Of a stretch of DNA of 64,000 nt, positions 15,713-24,068 are shown piece after piece; within the stretch, counting starts at the first letter, position 1; every line of letters starts with the position of its first letter. The notes beneath the pieces are model-generated. The model did no database searches, had not been told where the DNA came from, and worked only from the letters and a program-made list of their open reading frames with translations. The stretch covers positions 954,508 to 1,018,507 of the forward strand of contig CAJGBI010000001.1 of the NCBI GenBank assembly GCA_904424815.1, in the 5' to 3' direction. The DNA is from Puniceicoccaceae bacterium Marseille-Q1082. GTDB taxonomy: Bacteria; Verrucomicrobiota; Verrucomicrobiia; Opitutales; Intestinicryptomonadaceae. The translations under genes and the position numbers were made by a program.

Positions 15713-15996
15713 TAGTCCTCTGGAAAAAGCAGAGTGGTTGCGCTTCTGTCCCACTCGGTTATTATCCAAATCCTTCTGCCATCTGGGAGTTTGTATTCGG
15801 AGAGCAGCCTTTCGCCGTTTTTGAGAGCCTCATCATTGCTCTTCCAGTCTTCCTTGCATACATCGCCCCAATCTCCATTTGCGTAGCGGATAAGATAAGG
15901 AAGCATTGAAAATCCCTTCTTTTCGCAGTAGTTTGCAAGCGTCGTGGTTGCAACTACCCGCCCGAAGTCGAATTTGCTTTCTATTATTGTTTCCAT
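15709..15996 (-). CDS. Small protein of the plasmid/phage DRSATT family
   Basis: This 95-residue protein contains ANGDWGDVCKEDWKSND, a GERLLSEY segment and WIITEWDRSATTLLFPEDY. This pattern belongs to a widespread small family of plasmids, integrative elements and phages, sometimes mis-named as a restriction subunit. The function is unknown. It is the last gene of a three-gene minus-strand group (17045 to 15709) driven by the promoter at 17086-17114, inserted between the two terminase genes. Confidence 0.65.
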   Translation of the reverse strand: METIIESKFDFGRVVATTTLANYCEKKGFSMLPYLIRYANGDWGDVCKEDWKSNDEALKNGERLLSEYKLPDGRRIWIITEWDRSATTLLFPEDY

Positions 15997-15997
15997 A

Positions 15998-16753
15998 TTA
16001 TGCCTTTATTGCTTGGTTAATTTGAAGTGTTGCGCCTTTCTCTCTCCCCGCACGGTAAGATGTTGCGTCCATTCTCGTACCCTGCCTTCTCCGTGATTCT
16101 CCTATCACTCTGAAAGTGTTTTTGATATAAACCTCCAGCTCATGTTCATTGTTTGATAAGGCCAGTTCATAGTTTTGGCGGGATTCTTCCCCCTCTCCAG
16201 AAAGCGTATCTTTTTCGGCTTGCTCCATTCGCTCGTATATTCCGCACCTAAGCCCGAAGTAGTAATCTGCCTTGTTTGGCCTAAAGCAGGTATTTTTAAA
16301 TTGACTCGCGTGCTTCGCACCGTCTCGCCCTTCGGGTCTTTCGGCTTGCGCCGAAATCTCATTCGCACTTCGTTTGAATTCATTCCAACATTTGAAGAAT
16401 ACGTTTCTTAGATAGCCGTGGACGTATTTTGCGATTTCAATATTTTCGGAAGTCCCAATAACCACCATTCCAGAATTTCCGTTATATAAGATTTTCACCT
16501 TGTAAAACCTGCAAAGTATTGCGGTTATTTCCGTGTCGGCAGGATTGAGAACCGCCCTTGAGAAGAAGTATTCGTGTTTTATCTTTGATGCGGGAGTATC
16601 GTTTTCGATATTCGCCATAGTGATATTGTATTTTGTCATAAGCCGTTGAGCCATTTCCATTGCTCTTTCGGCTTCCGCCTTACTTGCTCCCTTATCCTTG
16701 GAGAGAGTTAGAAGCTTTTGTATTCGTTTTAGGATTGATTTTTCAGTGTCCAT
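15998..16753 (-). CDS. DUF2786-type protein carrying an in-frame palindromic element
   Basis: This 251-residue protein begins with the DUF2786 domain (ILKRIQKLLTLSKDKGA...EAERAMEMAQRLMTKYNI) and ends with the usual partner domain (AGREKGATLQINQAI). The family is common in phages and plasmids; its role is unknown. Residues at about 125-150 (including NEISAQAERPEGRDGAKHAS) are encoded by copy 2 of the palindromic element (16303-16380, 78 bp, 26 codons, antisense orientation). The frame is kept, so the protein can be read with or without the insert. The insert falls in the domain that includes the RNVFFKCWNEF helix, so some structural effect is likely. Confidence 0.75.
   Translation of the reverse strand: MDTEKSILKRIQKLLTLSKDKGASKAEAERAMEMAQRLMTKYNITMANIENDTPASKIKHEYFFSRAVLNPADTEITAILCRFYKVKILYNGNSGMVVIGTSENIEIAKYVHGYLRNVFFKCWNEFKRSANEISAQAERPEGRDGAKHASQFKNTCFRPNKADYYFGLRCGIYERMEQAEKDTLSGEGEESRQNYELALSNNEHELEVYIKNTFRVIGESRRRQGTRMDATSYRAGREKGATLQINQAIKA
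16303..16380 (+). repeat. Palindromic element, copy 2 (in frame inside the DUF2786 gene)
   Basis: 78 nt, from GACTCGCG to TTTGAATT on the plus strand, while the host gene is on the minus strand. The outer hairpins have changed sequence but keep pairing: GTGC/GCAC (16310-16320) replaces TTTGC/GCAAA, and TTTCGGC/GCCGAAA (16339-16356) replaces TTTTGCC/GGCAAAA. The central CCCTTCGGG is unchanged. The compensatory changes argue for selection on RNA or DNA structure. Confidence 0.8.
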
Positions 16754-16763
16754 ATTCTGCTAT

Positions 16764-17045
16764 TTATAATTCCCAAGTGGCTATTATTACGTTTCCGCAT
16801 TCATCTATGCGGGGAGAAGTTTTAAAAAATTCTTCGGTTATGTTGTTTAAAGTCATCTGGAGGTTTTGGTCTCGCTCGGTATTGGAGTCGAAGTACGAAA
16901 TATCCAAATTTAGATTTGTATTTAATGTCCAAGCCTTGCCATAGAGCACGTCGTTGTGAACATTCTCCAATCCGTAATGTTCCAAAACTTGTATCGCCAT
17001 AGCGTGTTCAGCTTTCCAGAATTGTATTTTTAGTTTCTTATTCAT
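16764..17045 (-). CDS. Unknown small protein
   Basis: A 93-residue soluble protein, not recognised. It is the first gene of the minus-strand group 17045-15709, with AAAGGACAAAAT before the ATG. There are no motifs beyond a helical N-terminus (KLKIQFWKAEHAMAIQVLEHYGL). Its position under its own promoter suggests expression in the lysogen. Confidence 0.55.
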   Translation of the reverse strand: MNKKLKIQFWKAEHAMAIQVLEHYGLENVHNDVLYGKAWTLNTNLNLDISYFDSNTERDQNLQMTLNNITEEFFKTSPRIDECGNVIIATWEL

Positions 17046-17379
17046 ATTTTGTCCTTTAGGTGTTTATCGTTCTTCTATGTCATTGATATTAACACACTTG
17101 GATAATATTTGCAATGTTTTTCTTTGGTTTTTTATGAAAAAAAGATAAAAAATAATCTTGAAATTTCCGTACAGAACACCTTCGCAAAATGATACCTTTC
17201 AACCTATTGCAAGTGGCTGCATTCACCCATTTTCTGCGAGGTGTTAGCACAAAAAATGCAAGAAAAATCGTAATATTTTTGAATAATAAAAACGAAAAAA
17301 ACCTAATATAAATGTTGCAGATTTTATCGAATTATGGTAATATAAACGACATAGGAGAACCAAAATAAAAGGAAAAAAA
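17046..17379. promoter_or_regulatory. Divergent promoter region
   Basis: A 334-bp AT-rich gap between divergent genes. Minus-strand promoter: TTGCAA (17114-17109), 17 bp, TAATAT (17091-17086). Plus-strand promoter: TTGCAG (17315-17320), 17 bp, TAATAT (17338-17343). The two have the same architecture and nearly the same boxes, so both groups may be controlled alike. I see no gene in it. Confidence 0.6.
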
Positions 17380-17937
17380 ATGAAAACTATAACAATAACA
17401 GAAGAACAGGTCAAACAATACAAATTACCCGCCAAAGCTGTGGGCGATTGGTCAATCGTTGAAAAAGGCGATGGATACAGTCTCCTACACCGTTTAAAAA
17501 AGGACGGGACTTTGGGTAGTGATAGACCTAATAATAAAATCAAAATAGACTCGGAAGTTTTAAATAAGCTCTCCGCTTCGGATACAAAGGCAATAACAGG
17601 AAAGACTGAAAACGGAGAAACTGTTGTAATAGCCAAGACCAAGCATATTGATAACGAGCCTAAAGCCGATAAGCCGACCGAGAGCAACGTTGCAATGGGT
17701 GATGAAGAAATGGCCATAGGCACCCGAAAATCGAGGTGGATAGCGCAACTTGTGGAGCAAATGAAGACGGAACCGTTTACCGCAGGATTGCTTGAGAAAA
17801 TGGGAGATTCTGAATTTGTGAAGCAGGTTCTTGAGGATACAAATCCAGAACGCCAAGGTGGAAAAGCTTATAGCTCGATAAGTTCGGCTATGAGAGTATG
17901 GAATAACCGCATAAGGAGGGGTGAATATGCCTACTAA
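17380..17937 (+). CDS. Unknown phage protein
   Basis: This 185-residue protein is not recognised. Residues 1-75 form strands (TITITEEQVKQYKL, NKIKIDSEVLNKL), followed by a charged linker and a helical C-terminal part rich in basic residues (SAMRVWNNRIRRGEYAY) that could bind nucleic acid. It has the consensus-like promoter at 17315-17343 and starts after AAAGGAAAAAAA. It is the first of three coupled genes (17380, 17927, 18277). Confidence 0.55.
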   Translation: MKTITITEEQVKQYKLPAKAVGDWSIVEKGDGYSLLHRLKKDGTLGSDRPNNKIKIDSEVLNKLSASDTKAITGKTENGETVVIAKTKHIDNEPKADKPTESNVAMGDEEMAIGTRKSRWIAQLVEQMKTEPFTAGLLEKMGDSEFVKQVLEDTNPERQGGKAYSSISSAMRVWNNRIRRGEYAY

Positions 17938-18277
17938 TAAATTCTACCACATACTCTGTACAAGCGGAGACAAGGTGGTTTACGAAGGTAGGTTTCAATG
18001 CGTTTCGCGTTCGGCGGCAATGAAACTTCTAAGGGAGAAGGTAGGCCGCCAGAACCTCTATGGCTTAATTTACACAGTGACGGAAATCCCGATAGAGGTT
18101 TTAAGGGAGATAGTTGATGCGCTAATAAAAAAGAAACCGATAACCGAAGGCGATATATGTTCCTATAAGGAGACGCCGACTATAAGCCCTACATATGCAA
18201 AGATAAACTCCTATAAGCGTAATCCAAATAAGCCCCAAGGAGTAAACGGAGTAAAACGCAGACTGGGAGATTTCTAA
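17927..18277 (+). CDS. Unknown small phage protein
   Basis: 116 residues, start at 17927 after AGGAGGGG, overlapping the previous gene by 11 bp; its stop overlaps the next ATG. Basic and Tyr-rich C-terminus. The N-terminal part (FYHILCTSGDKVVYEGRFQCVSRSAAMKLLREK) has a strand-strand-helix pattern. No family recognised. Confidence 0.5.
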   Translation: MPTNKFYHILCTSGDKVVYEGRFQCVSRSAAMKLLREKVGRQNLYGLIYTVTEIPIEVLREIVDALIKKKPITEGDICSYKETPTISPTYAKINSYKRNPNKPQGVNGVKRRLGDF

Positions 18278-18699
18278 TGATATACCTGCTTGACCTAAAT
18301 TATACGCTCGTGGACAAGGAAAAGGACGCACCAAGAATTCGTCCTATGGAACTTCAAATAGAGCTTGAGACCTACCGCCAATGGCTGATTGATATGTTAA
18401 AAGGTAAATATGTGATTCTCACTACGGCACGAATGCAAAAATACGAGATATTTACCCTAAATCGAATATACACTAAGACGAATTGGCTGCCCAATGAGAG
18501 CTTTTTTTCTATCTTTAGGCATTTGCCTCACATAAAAAAGGAGTGGATACTGAAATGGCGAATATTTCCAAAACACGGAAATAATCCCGAACAATTCTTC
18601 GCAATAGAGAGCAATCCCAAAACCAGAGCTATGTACGCCAAGTATGGGATAAAATCGGCTCCCGCGATAGACGATTTCGGCAACAGAATTTCAATATAG
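18277..18699 (+). CDS. HAD-like phosphatase-type protein, paralogue 1
   Basis: This is a 140-residue protein. The N-terminus LLDLNYTLV resembles HAD motif I (DxDxT), with Asn in place of the second Asp. YVILTTARMQKY supplies motif II (Thr), and the late Lys plus FAIESNPKTRAMY could serve motifs III and IV. Short HAD proteins of phages act on nucleotides or nucleic-acid ends. It is paralogous, about 45% identical, to the protein at 20858-21277. The two flank the ParB/methyltransferase pair, so the block looks duplicated. Loss of the acid/base Asp may mean an altered reaction. Confidence 0.6.
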   Translation: MIYLLDLNYTLVDKEKDAPRIRPMELQIELETYRQWLIDMLKGKYVILTTARMQKYEIFTLNRIYTKTNWLPNESFFSIFRHLPHIKKEWILKWRIFPKHGNNPEQFFAIESNPKTRAMYAKYGIKSAPAIDDFGNRISI

Positions 18700-18724
18700 G
18701 ATTTTGACAAAATAGTCTGTCTAT

Positions 18725-19366
18725 ATGGCAGACGAAAATAAGGCACGAATTTTAGCGGACGGAATTGAAGTATGGTGCGCATACGATAAGCTCGTAAAAG
18801 TTGAAGAACTTATCCCGCACCCAAAAAATCCGAATACGCACCCGCAGAATCAGATTAAAATCCTTGCGCAGAACATACGTTATCACGGTTGGCGACACTC
18901 GATTGTAGTTTCAAAGCTAAGCGGTTATATTGTGGCGGGGCATGGTCGCTTGGAAGCGGCAAGAGAACTTGGCGTTAGTATAGTGCCGGTCGAATATCAA
19001 GACTTTGCCACCGAAGATAACGAGCTTGCAGTACTTGTGGGAGACAATCGACTTGCAGAGCTTTCCACGCTCGATTTAAACGGCTTGCAAGATATTATAG
19101 ACGGATTCAAGGAAACAAATTTTGACACAATTCTTGCGGGCTTTGAGCCGACAGACCTTGACGCCCTTTTGGGCGAACAAAAGCCCGATTTTGGGGACGA
19201 AAAAGAAAAGGAGCTGTCGCAGTCGGAAGTAACGATTCAGGCGGGAAACTACCGCTTCAGAATGTCGCAGGAAGACTTCGGCATTTGGATAGACAAGCTC
19301 AAGCAGGAAGTAGGCTTCGACAAGGAAGCGGTAATCGCTGAAATCCGCAGGAGACTTGCAATATGA
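18725..19366 (+). CDS. ParB-like nuclease-domain protein
   Basis: This 213-residue protein has a ParB/Srx fold at about 20-120: VEELIPHPKNPNTHP, then GWRHSIVVSKLSGYIVAGHGRLEAARELG and VPVEYQDF. This is the pattern of phage ParB-domain proteins that usually partner DNA methyltransferases. The C-terminal part is acidic then helical. There is no Shine-Dalgarno; a TTGACA box lies 15 nt before the ATG (18704-18709). The 3' end overlaps the next ParB-domain gene by 4 bp. I infer a role in phage DNA modification. Confidence 0.75.
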   Translation: MADENKARILADGIEVWCAYDKLVKVEELIPHPKNPNTHPQNQIKILAQNIRYHGWRHSIVVSKLSGYIVAGHGRLEAARELGVSIVPVEYQDFATEDNELAVLVGDNRLAELSTLDLNGLQDIIDGFKETNFDTILAGFEPTDLDALLGEQKPDFGDEKEKELSQSEVTIQAGNYRFRMSQEDFGIWIDKLKQEVGFDKEAVIAEIRRRLAI

Positions 19367-20874
19367 TAAAGATTGAACCGATTTCCGCCGTAAATCCCTC
19401 AACCTACAATCCGAGAACCGCAGACCCGAAGCGGCTCAATTTGATAGAACTTTCACTCCGCAAGCTCGGCTTTATCGCTCCGATTTATGCCGACGCCAAC
19501 GGAGAAATCCTCTCAGGGCACCAGAGGCATTTTGTAGCAACTCGAATGGGATTAAAGAATGTGCCTGTCTTTAGAATTCCCGCAATGGAATTACAAAAGC
19601 GCAAAGCTTTGAACATCGTATTTAATCGGGCTACAAATGACGGAGATATTTGCCAAACACCTTTAAAGGCTAAGCGCATACTGGAAACTCTAAATCTTTC
19701 GGAACTCGCCAATAGTATTTCAGATAAGGAGTTGGAAAGCAAAGAGTTCTTCCGTTGCGCTTATCCTTGCAAGGTGTCTGTAGCTAAACTTTGCAAAATA
19801 AATTCTGGGAGGTGGATTCAATATGCAAAGAGCATTGCAAGAACTCTGCGCAAGGCGGGAATTATCATGCCTATCGTTTGCACACCCGACGAAAAGGTTA
19901 TAAATGGCATAGGCAGACTTGAAATGCTTGCGGAATTAAAAGCCGATACGTGCGAAGTAGTTTATATATCGGAAGATGAAGCAAAGTTTGCAGATGCTAT
20001 GATGAATCTGCTGACAATGGATTTTAATATCCACGAGAGATATGAAGACTTGCTAAGGTATAACTCGTTTCGACGAGCCCGCAGAGTCCGCGAGGAATTG
20101 GGACACGGATTTGTATTCGCCGTTCACGGAAAGAATCCTTGCCACACCTTTGATATATTTAACCCCGCGCAACAGGCTAAATGGAGAAAAGAGCACGGAA
20201 ATACAGTTCTTGATTTCGGCGCAGGACACCTTACTGAGACGAATATATTAAATGCCGCAGGATTTGATTGTACCCCTTTTGAACCCTATCATATCGGAGT
20301 TTCGGAGATAGACAAAGGTAAGTCTTTGGAAATCTCAAAGAAGTTTTTAGAGGTTGTGGCAAGCGGTAAGGAGTTTGCGAGCGTATTTATTTCGAGCGTG
20401 CTTAATTCCGTGCCTTTTGCGAAGGATAGAGAGCATATCGTTTGTATTTGCGCTGCCTTGTGTAGGCCATTTACAAAGCTTTACGCTTGCGCCTCAAGCA
20501 CATCGGAAACTGGATATAGGCAAGTAAATGGCAAAGCCTTCCACAATGAAAGCAATGCGGGAAATATAGCCTTTCGCTTAGAATATGAGTCAGGCATTCG
20601 TATTGGAGACTTTCAAGACAAGCCAAAGGTCCAAAAATACCACACTAAAAAGGAATTTTACGACTTGTTTTATCAGTTTTTTAGGAATGTAAAAATATCG
20701 GAGATGAGCGGCAATGTCTGCGCAAAGTGCGAAAACGTTAGGCGCATTCCGTGGGAACGCATAGAGGAAGCCTTGCGTTTTGAGTTTGACTTGCCTTACC
20801 CTGACGGTAGCCGTATGGGATTGGTTGAGGAAGCAATCACCGCATTTAAACGTCGCTATGAAATATTTGGTTGA
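19363..20874 (+). CDS. ParB-domain and methyltransferase-like fusion protein
   Basis: This 503-residue protein starts with a ParB-like domain (residues 1-110: PSTYNPRTADPKRLN, ILSGHQRHFVATRMGL), continues with a second ParB-like stretch (about 160-230: IMPIVCTPDEKVINGIGRLEMLAEL) and ends with a Rossmann methyltransferase-like domain (from about 285: NTVLDFGAGHLTETNIL, with SAM motif I; acidic end of strand 2 in CTPFEPY). No cytosine (PCQ) or adenine (NPPY) catalytic motif is clear. A Cys pair (CAKC) lies near 455. It could modify nucleobases guided by its ParB domains. Confidence 0.65.
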   Translation: MIKIEPISAVNPSTYNPRTADPKRLNLIELSLRKLGFIAPIYADANGEILSGHQRHFVATRMGLKNVPVFRIPAMELQKRKALNIVFNRATNDGDICQTPLKAKRILETLNLSELANSISDKELESKEFFRCAYPCKVSVAKLCKINSGRWIQYAKSIARTLRKAGIIMPIVCTPDEKVINGIGRLEMLAELKADTCEVVYISEDEAKFADAMMNLLTMDFNIHERYEDLLRYNSFRRARRVREELGHGFVFAVHGKNPCHTFDIFNPAQQAKWRKEHGNTVLDFGAGHLTETNILNAAGFDCTPFEPYHIGVSEIDKGKSLEISKKFLEVVASGKEFASVFISSVLNSVPFAKDREHIVCICAALCRPFTKLYACASSTSETGYRQVNGKAFHNESNAGNIAFRLEYESGIRIGDFQDKPKVQKYHTKKEFYDLFYQFFRNVKISEMSGNVCAKCENVRRIPWERIEEALRFEFDLPYPDGSRMGLVEEAITAFKRRYEIFG

Positions 20875-21277
20875 TCTGAACTACACGCTTGTGGGCAACT
20901 CCCCCAAATGGGGAGAGCCGCGCATTACGCCGTTTTCAAGGCAGATTGAGCAGGAGACATATCGCCAGTGGCTTGTGGACTTTCTGAGGGACAAGTACGC
21001 AATTCTCATTACGGCACGTCCTGCCCGATATAGAGAACAAACCCTTGAAAGGATATTGTCGCAGACTGGTTGGCAACCGCAGGAAGCTTATTTCGCTGAA
21101 ATTTCCGCACCGCCGCCAGAAATCAAGGAACATCTGCTTTTAAATTACATTTTCCCGAAACACGGCAGAAATGGCGATGATTTCTTCGGGATAGAAAGTA
21201 ATCCAAAAACAAGGGATATGTACGCTTATTATGATATTAAGTCTTTAAATGCGGAAGCCTTTAAAATGGCAATCTGA
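20858..21277 (+). CDS. HAD-like phosphatase-type protein, paralogue 2
   Basis: 139 residues, starting at 20858 inside the end of the preceding gene. VDLNYTLVG matches HAD motif I with the same Asn substitution as its paralogue at 18277-18699, YAILITARPARY gives motif II, and FFGIESNPKTRDMYAYY is shared. The duplicated pair brackets two ParB-domain genes. Retention of both suggests they are not fully redundant. Confidence 0.6.
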   Translation: MKYLVDLNYTLVGNSPKWGEPRITPFSRQIEQETYRQWLVDFLRDKYAILITARPARYREQTLERILSQTGWQPQEAYFAEISAPPPEIKEHLLLNYIFPKHGRNGDDFFGIESNPKTRDMYAYYDIKSLNAEAFKMAI

Positions 21278-21312
21278 TGATAATTAGTTTTTTTGACACC
21301 TTGTCGTCTTGT

Positions 21313-22008
21313 ATGGAATTGCATACGGACGACAGGATTATTTCAAGACAGAGCAACTGGGTGTTCGACGAACACGTCGCGCCCGAATTCGACAAACACG
21401 TCAGAAAGAGCGTTCCTAATTATGTACACGTTCAGGAACTGGCTGAAACGTTTTCAGACTGGTTTACATATCCCAATTCCACGGTTATAGACTTTGGAGC
21501 GTCCACAGGAGAGACTCTGCGCCGAATAAAACGCCGCCATTCAAAGGCGTTAAATATCATCGGCTACGACAATTCTCAAGCTATGATAAATCAGGCGAAA
21601 ACAAAAGGCGTAGACATCACTTTTGCCGACCTCGAAAAGCCGTTTGTCCTGCCCGATTTTTCCTACGCAGTTTCGCTCTACACTTTGCAATTCCTGCGTC
21701 CATACGCTCGTAATGCCCTATTGAAGCGTATATACCACTGCTTGGAAAACTGCGGTGGAATGTTCGTAGTCGAGAAAGTACTCGGCTCTACCGCACAAAT
21801 GCAGGACATCTTACAGCAGCTCTATTGGGAGATGAAAGCAAAGAACGGCTTTAGTTCCGAGCAAATCATAAACAAGGCGAAAGCCCTACGCGGCTGTATG
21901 TACCCGAAAACCGTTGCCGACAACGAGGCGGAATTTAAATCAATCGGCTTTAATTCCGAAATCGTTTTCAAGGAATCGCAATTCTGCGGTTGGCTTTTAA
22001 CGAAATGA
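21313..22008 (+). CDS. CmoA-like SAM-dependent methyltransferase
   Basis: This 231-residue protein aligns by eye along its length with carboxy-SAM synthase CmoA: WVFDEHVAPEFDKHVRKSVPNY, VIDFGASTGETL (SAM motif I), IGYDNSQAMINQAK, SLYTLQFLRPYARNALLKRIYHCL, then EMKAKNGFSSEQIINKAKAL. CmoA makes carboxy-SAM from SAM and prephenate for wobble-uridine modification. The Arg that holds the carboxylate in E. coli CmoA (Arg199, in QKRSMLE) appears to be Ala here, so it may be an ordinary methyltransferase. I start at 21313 because a TTGACA box lies 14 nt upstream (21293-21298); the frame is open to 21277. Its stop overlaps the start of the large terminase gene. Confidence 0.7.
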   Translation: MELHTDDRIISRQSNWVFDEHVAPEFDKHVRKSVPNYVHVQELAETFSDWFTYPNSTVIDFGASTGETLRRIKRRHSKALNIIGYDNSQAMINQAKTKGVDITFADLEKPFVLPDFSYAVSLYTLQFLRPYARNALLKRIYHCLENCGGMFVVEKVLGSTAQMQDILQQLYWEMKAKNGFSSEQIINKAKALRGCMYPKTVADNEAEFKSIGFNSEIVFKESQFCGWLLTK

Positions 22009-23789
22009 AGCTTCTTCGGGATATTCTCAAGGACGCTTGGACTCCCGCCGACCGCAGAGAACCGTGGCGTTGGTGCGAGGAACATATAAAGAGCATTCCG
22101 TACTCTCCAATGCCCGGACCTTTCAGGAGCGAAAATTCGCCTTGGATTAGAGAGGTTATGGAAGCGATTGTTGACCCGAAAATCCGCCTTGTCTCAATTA
22201 TTGCCGCTGTTCAAAGCTCCAAGACTACAAGCCCAGAACTGACGCTTTGCTACATAATCGCGAACCTGCCTGGACCCTGCTTGTGGCTCGACCAGACGGA
22301 CGAAGACGCAAAAGACGAATCGGAAAGCCGCCTGCAAAAACTCTTTGAAAGTTGCGAGCCGGTAAAAAAGCTATTTCCCAAGAACAAAAATAAACAGCGC
22401 AACTGCACAATCCACTTTTCAAATGGCATGACGCTATGGCTACTTGGCGCATACAATAAGACCAACCTGCAAAGGCGTTCAATTCGTTGGCTCTTTGGAG
22501 ATGAAACTTGGCGTTGGCCAGTAGGTCATATGGCTGAAGCGGAGGCGAGAACAACAGCGTTCGGTTGGCTCGGCAAGTGTGTTTTTATGAGTCAAGGCGG
22601 AGAAGAAGCCGACGACACCCATCGCAAATTTGAGACTACCGATATGCGGGAATGGCACTATAAATGTCCAAAATGTGGCAAATACGTTCCTTTTAGGTGG
22701 GAAAATATAGAGTGGGACGACAATTATAAGGACGAAAACGGCGAATACGACTTTGCCAAGATAAATCAAAATACCGCCTTAAAATGCGCTGAATGTGGGG
22801 AATACTTTGAAGACACAGACAGAATGAGGCGGATTCTCAACAAAGATGGAAAATTCATTCCATTAAATCCGAATGCCGCCAAGGAGAATGTAGGCTTTCA
22901 CTGGAATGCTCTTGCTTCTATGTCTTGGGGAAAACTTGCAGAACTGTATCTTAGGGCAAAAATCGCCGCCAGAAAGGGCGACAGTTCTTTGCTTCAACAG
23001 TTTTACCAAAAACGTCTCGCCCTGCCTTGGAAAGAATTTGCCGAAGACTACCGACTGGAAATTGCGTCATCAGGATACAATCAAGGGGAATTTTGGAGCG
23101 AGGAAGGAGGCTTCAATTCCAAAGGCGAAATTATATCCCAGCCATTCTCCGAGGGAGAATGTGTCGCTCCATTGCGGATAATGTCGGTTGACGTACAAAT
23201 GGACCATTTCTACTTGGTTGTGCGCTCGTGGAGTCCGCAAGGTTCAAGCCGCCTATTATGGCATGAAAAGGTTTTAACATGGGAAGACATAGAGGATATT
23301 CAAAAGAGATTTTCAATACTGCCAAATCTCGTTTTTATCGACGCAGGATATAATTCCTACGAAGTTTATAAGCAGTGCGGCAAGCACCGTTGGATAGCTC
23401 TAATGGGAGACAATAGAGCTAATTTTGTTCATAGGCTACCGCAAGGTAAAAGCGTCTTTAGGTTTTATTCTCCAGTCAAAAATATCTTTATATCTCGAGA
23501 AGTTAAGTGCCGTATGCACTTTTGGAGCAATTTAAATGTAAAAGATACCTTAGCCCGTATCCGAAGGAATCAAAATCCTGAAAATGGAGCGACTTGGGAA
23601 GTGCCTACGGATATTTCCGAGGATTACCTAAAACAGATGGAATCCGAACACCGAATTAAGAAAGGAAATTCGTGGATATGGGAACAAATTGGCAACCGTC
23701 CAAACCACTATCTTGATTGTGAGGCGATGAATTGCGCAGGTGCACTGATGTTGAAGATTATCGGCAACGACGCAAAAGGAACTGAATGA
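22005..23789 (+). CDS. Terminase large subunit (lambda gpA type)
   Basis: This 594-residue packaging motor has a Walker A-like IIAAVQSSKTTSPE (about 65-78), a Walker B WLFGDE (about 165), and a zinc-binding insertion with CPKC and CAEC pairs (about 220-265). The nuclease domain begins around 385 (IMSVDVQMDHFYLVV) with a later VFIDAGYNSYEV. The order and spacing are those of GpA-family terminases that cut cos-type or similar ends and translocate DNA into the procapsid. The start at 22005 overlaps the preceding stop (ATGA). Followed by a gpW-like gene and the portal, as in lambda. Confidence 0.92.
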   Translation: MKLLRDILKDAWTPADRREPWRWCEEHIKSIPYSPMPGPFRSENSPWIREVMEAIVDPKIRLVSIIAAVQSSKTTSPELTLCYIIANLPGPCLWLDQTDEDAKDESESRLQKLFESCEPVKKLFPKNKNKQRNCTIHFSNGMTLWLLGAYNKTNLQRRSIRWLFGDETWRWPVGHMAEAEARTTAFGWLGKCVFMSQGGEEADDTHRKFETTDMREWHYKCPKCGKYVPFRWENIEWDDNYKDENGEYDFAKINQNTALKCAECGEYFEDTDRMRRILNKDGKFIPLNPNAAKENVGFHWNALASMSWGKLAELYLRAKIAARKGDSSLLQQFYQKRLALPWKEFAEDYRLEIASSGYNQGEFWSEEGGFNSKGEIISQPFSEGECVAPLRIMSVDVQMDHFYLVVRSWSPQGSSRLLWHEKVLTWEDIEDIQKRFSILPNLVFIDAGYNSYEVYKQCGKHRWIALMGDNRANFVHRLPQGKSVFRFYSPVKNIFISREVKCRMHFWSNLNVKDTLARIRRNQNPENGATWEVPTDISEDYLKQMESEHRIKKGNSWIWEQIGNRPNHYLDCEAMNCAGALMLKIIGNDAKGTE

Positions 23790-23810
23790 TTTGACATTCG
23801 CCAATTTAAT

Positions 23811-24068
23811 ATGGCGAATTACAACTATAAACGCGGCTATACTGTTGAAGAACTTGAGGTACTTCTTGTACAGGTTAAAACCGAGCGCGAAAAGTATCTT
23901 CAGTCGGCTTCCGACAGCGGAAGTTCCTATTCCCGCATAGCAGCTGCTGAAATCGAAAAGAAATTTAACGGCATAATGGACGCATTGGAGCTTCTCGCGC
24001 CCGAAAAGTACCAAAAGACAAACCGCAGGATTTCCCTTAGCGGCGTATTCGGAGGGGTTATACAATGA
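23811..24068 (+). CDS. gpW-like head-tail joining protein
   Basis: This is an 85-residue helical protein (YTVEELEVLLVQVKTEREKYL, AAAEIEKKFNGIMDALELL). Position between large terminase and portal, and size, match lambda gpW, which closes the portal before tail joining; the sequence similarity itself is weak. There is no Shine-Dalgarno; TTGACA lies 14 nt before the ATG (23791-23796), right after the terminase stop. The end overlaps the portal start by 4 bp. Confidence 0.55.
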   Translation: MANYNYKRGYTVEELEVLLVQVKTEREKYLQSASDSGSSYSRIAAAEIEKKFNGIMDALELLAPEKYQKTNRRISLSGVFGGVIQ

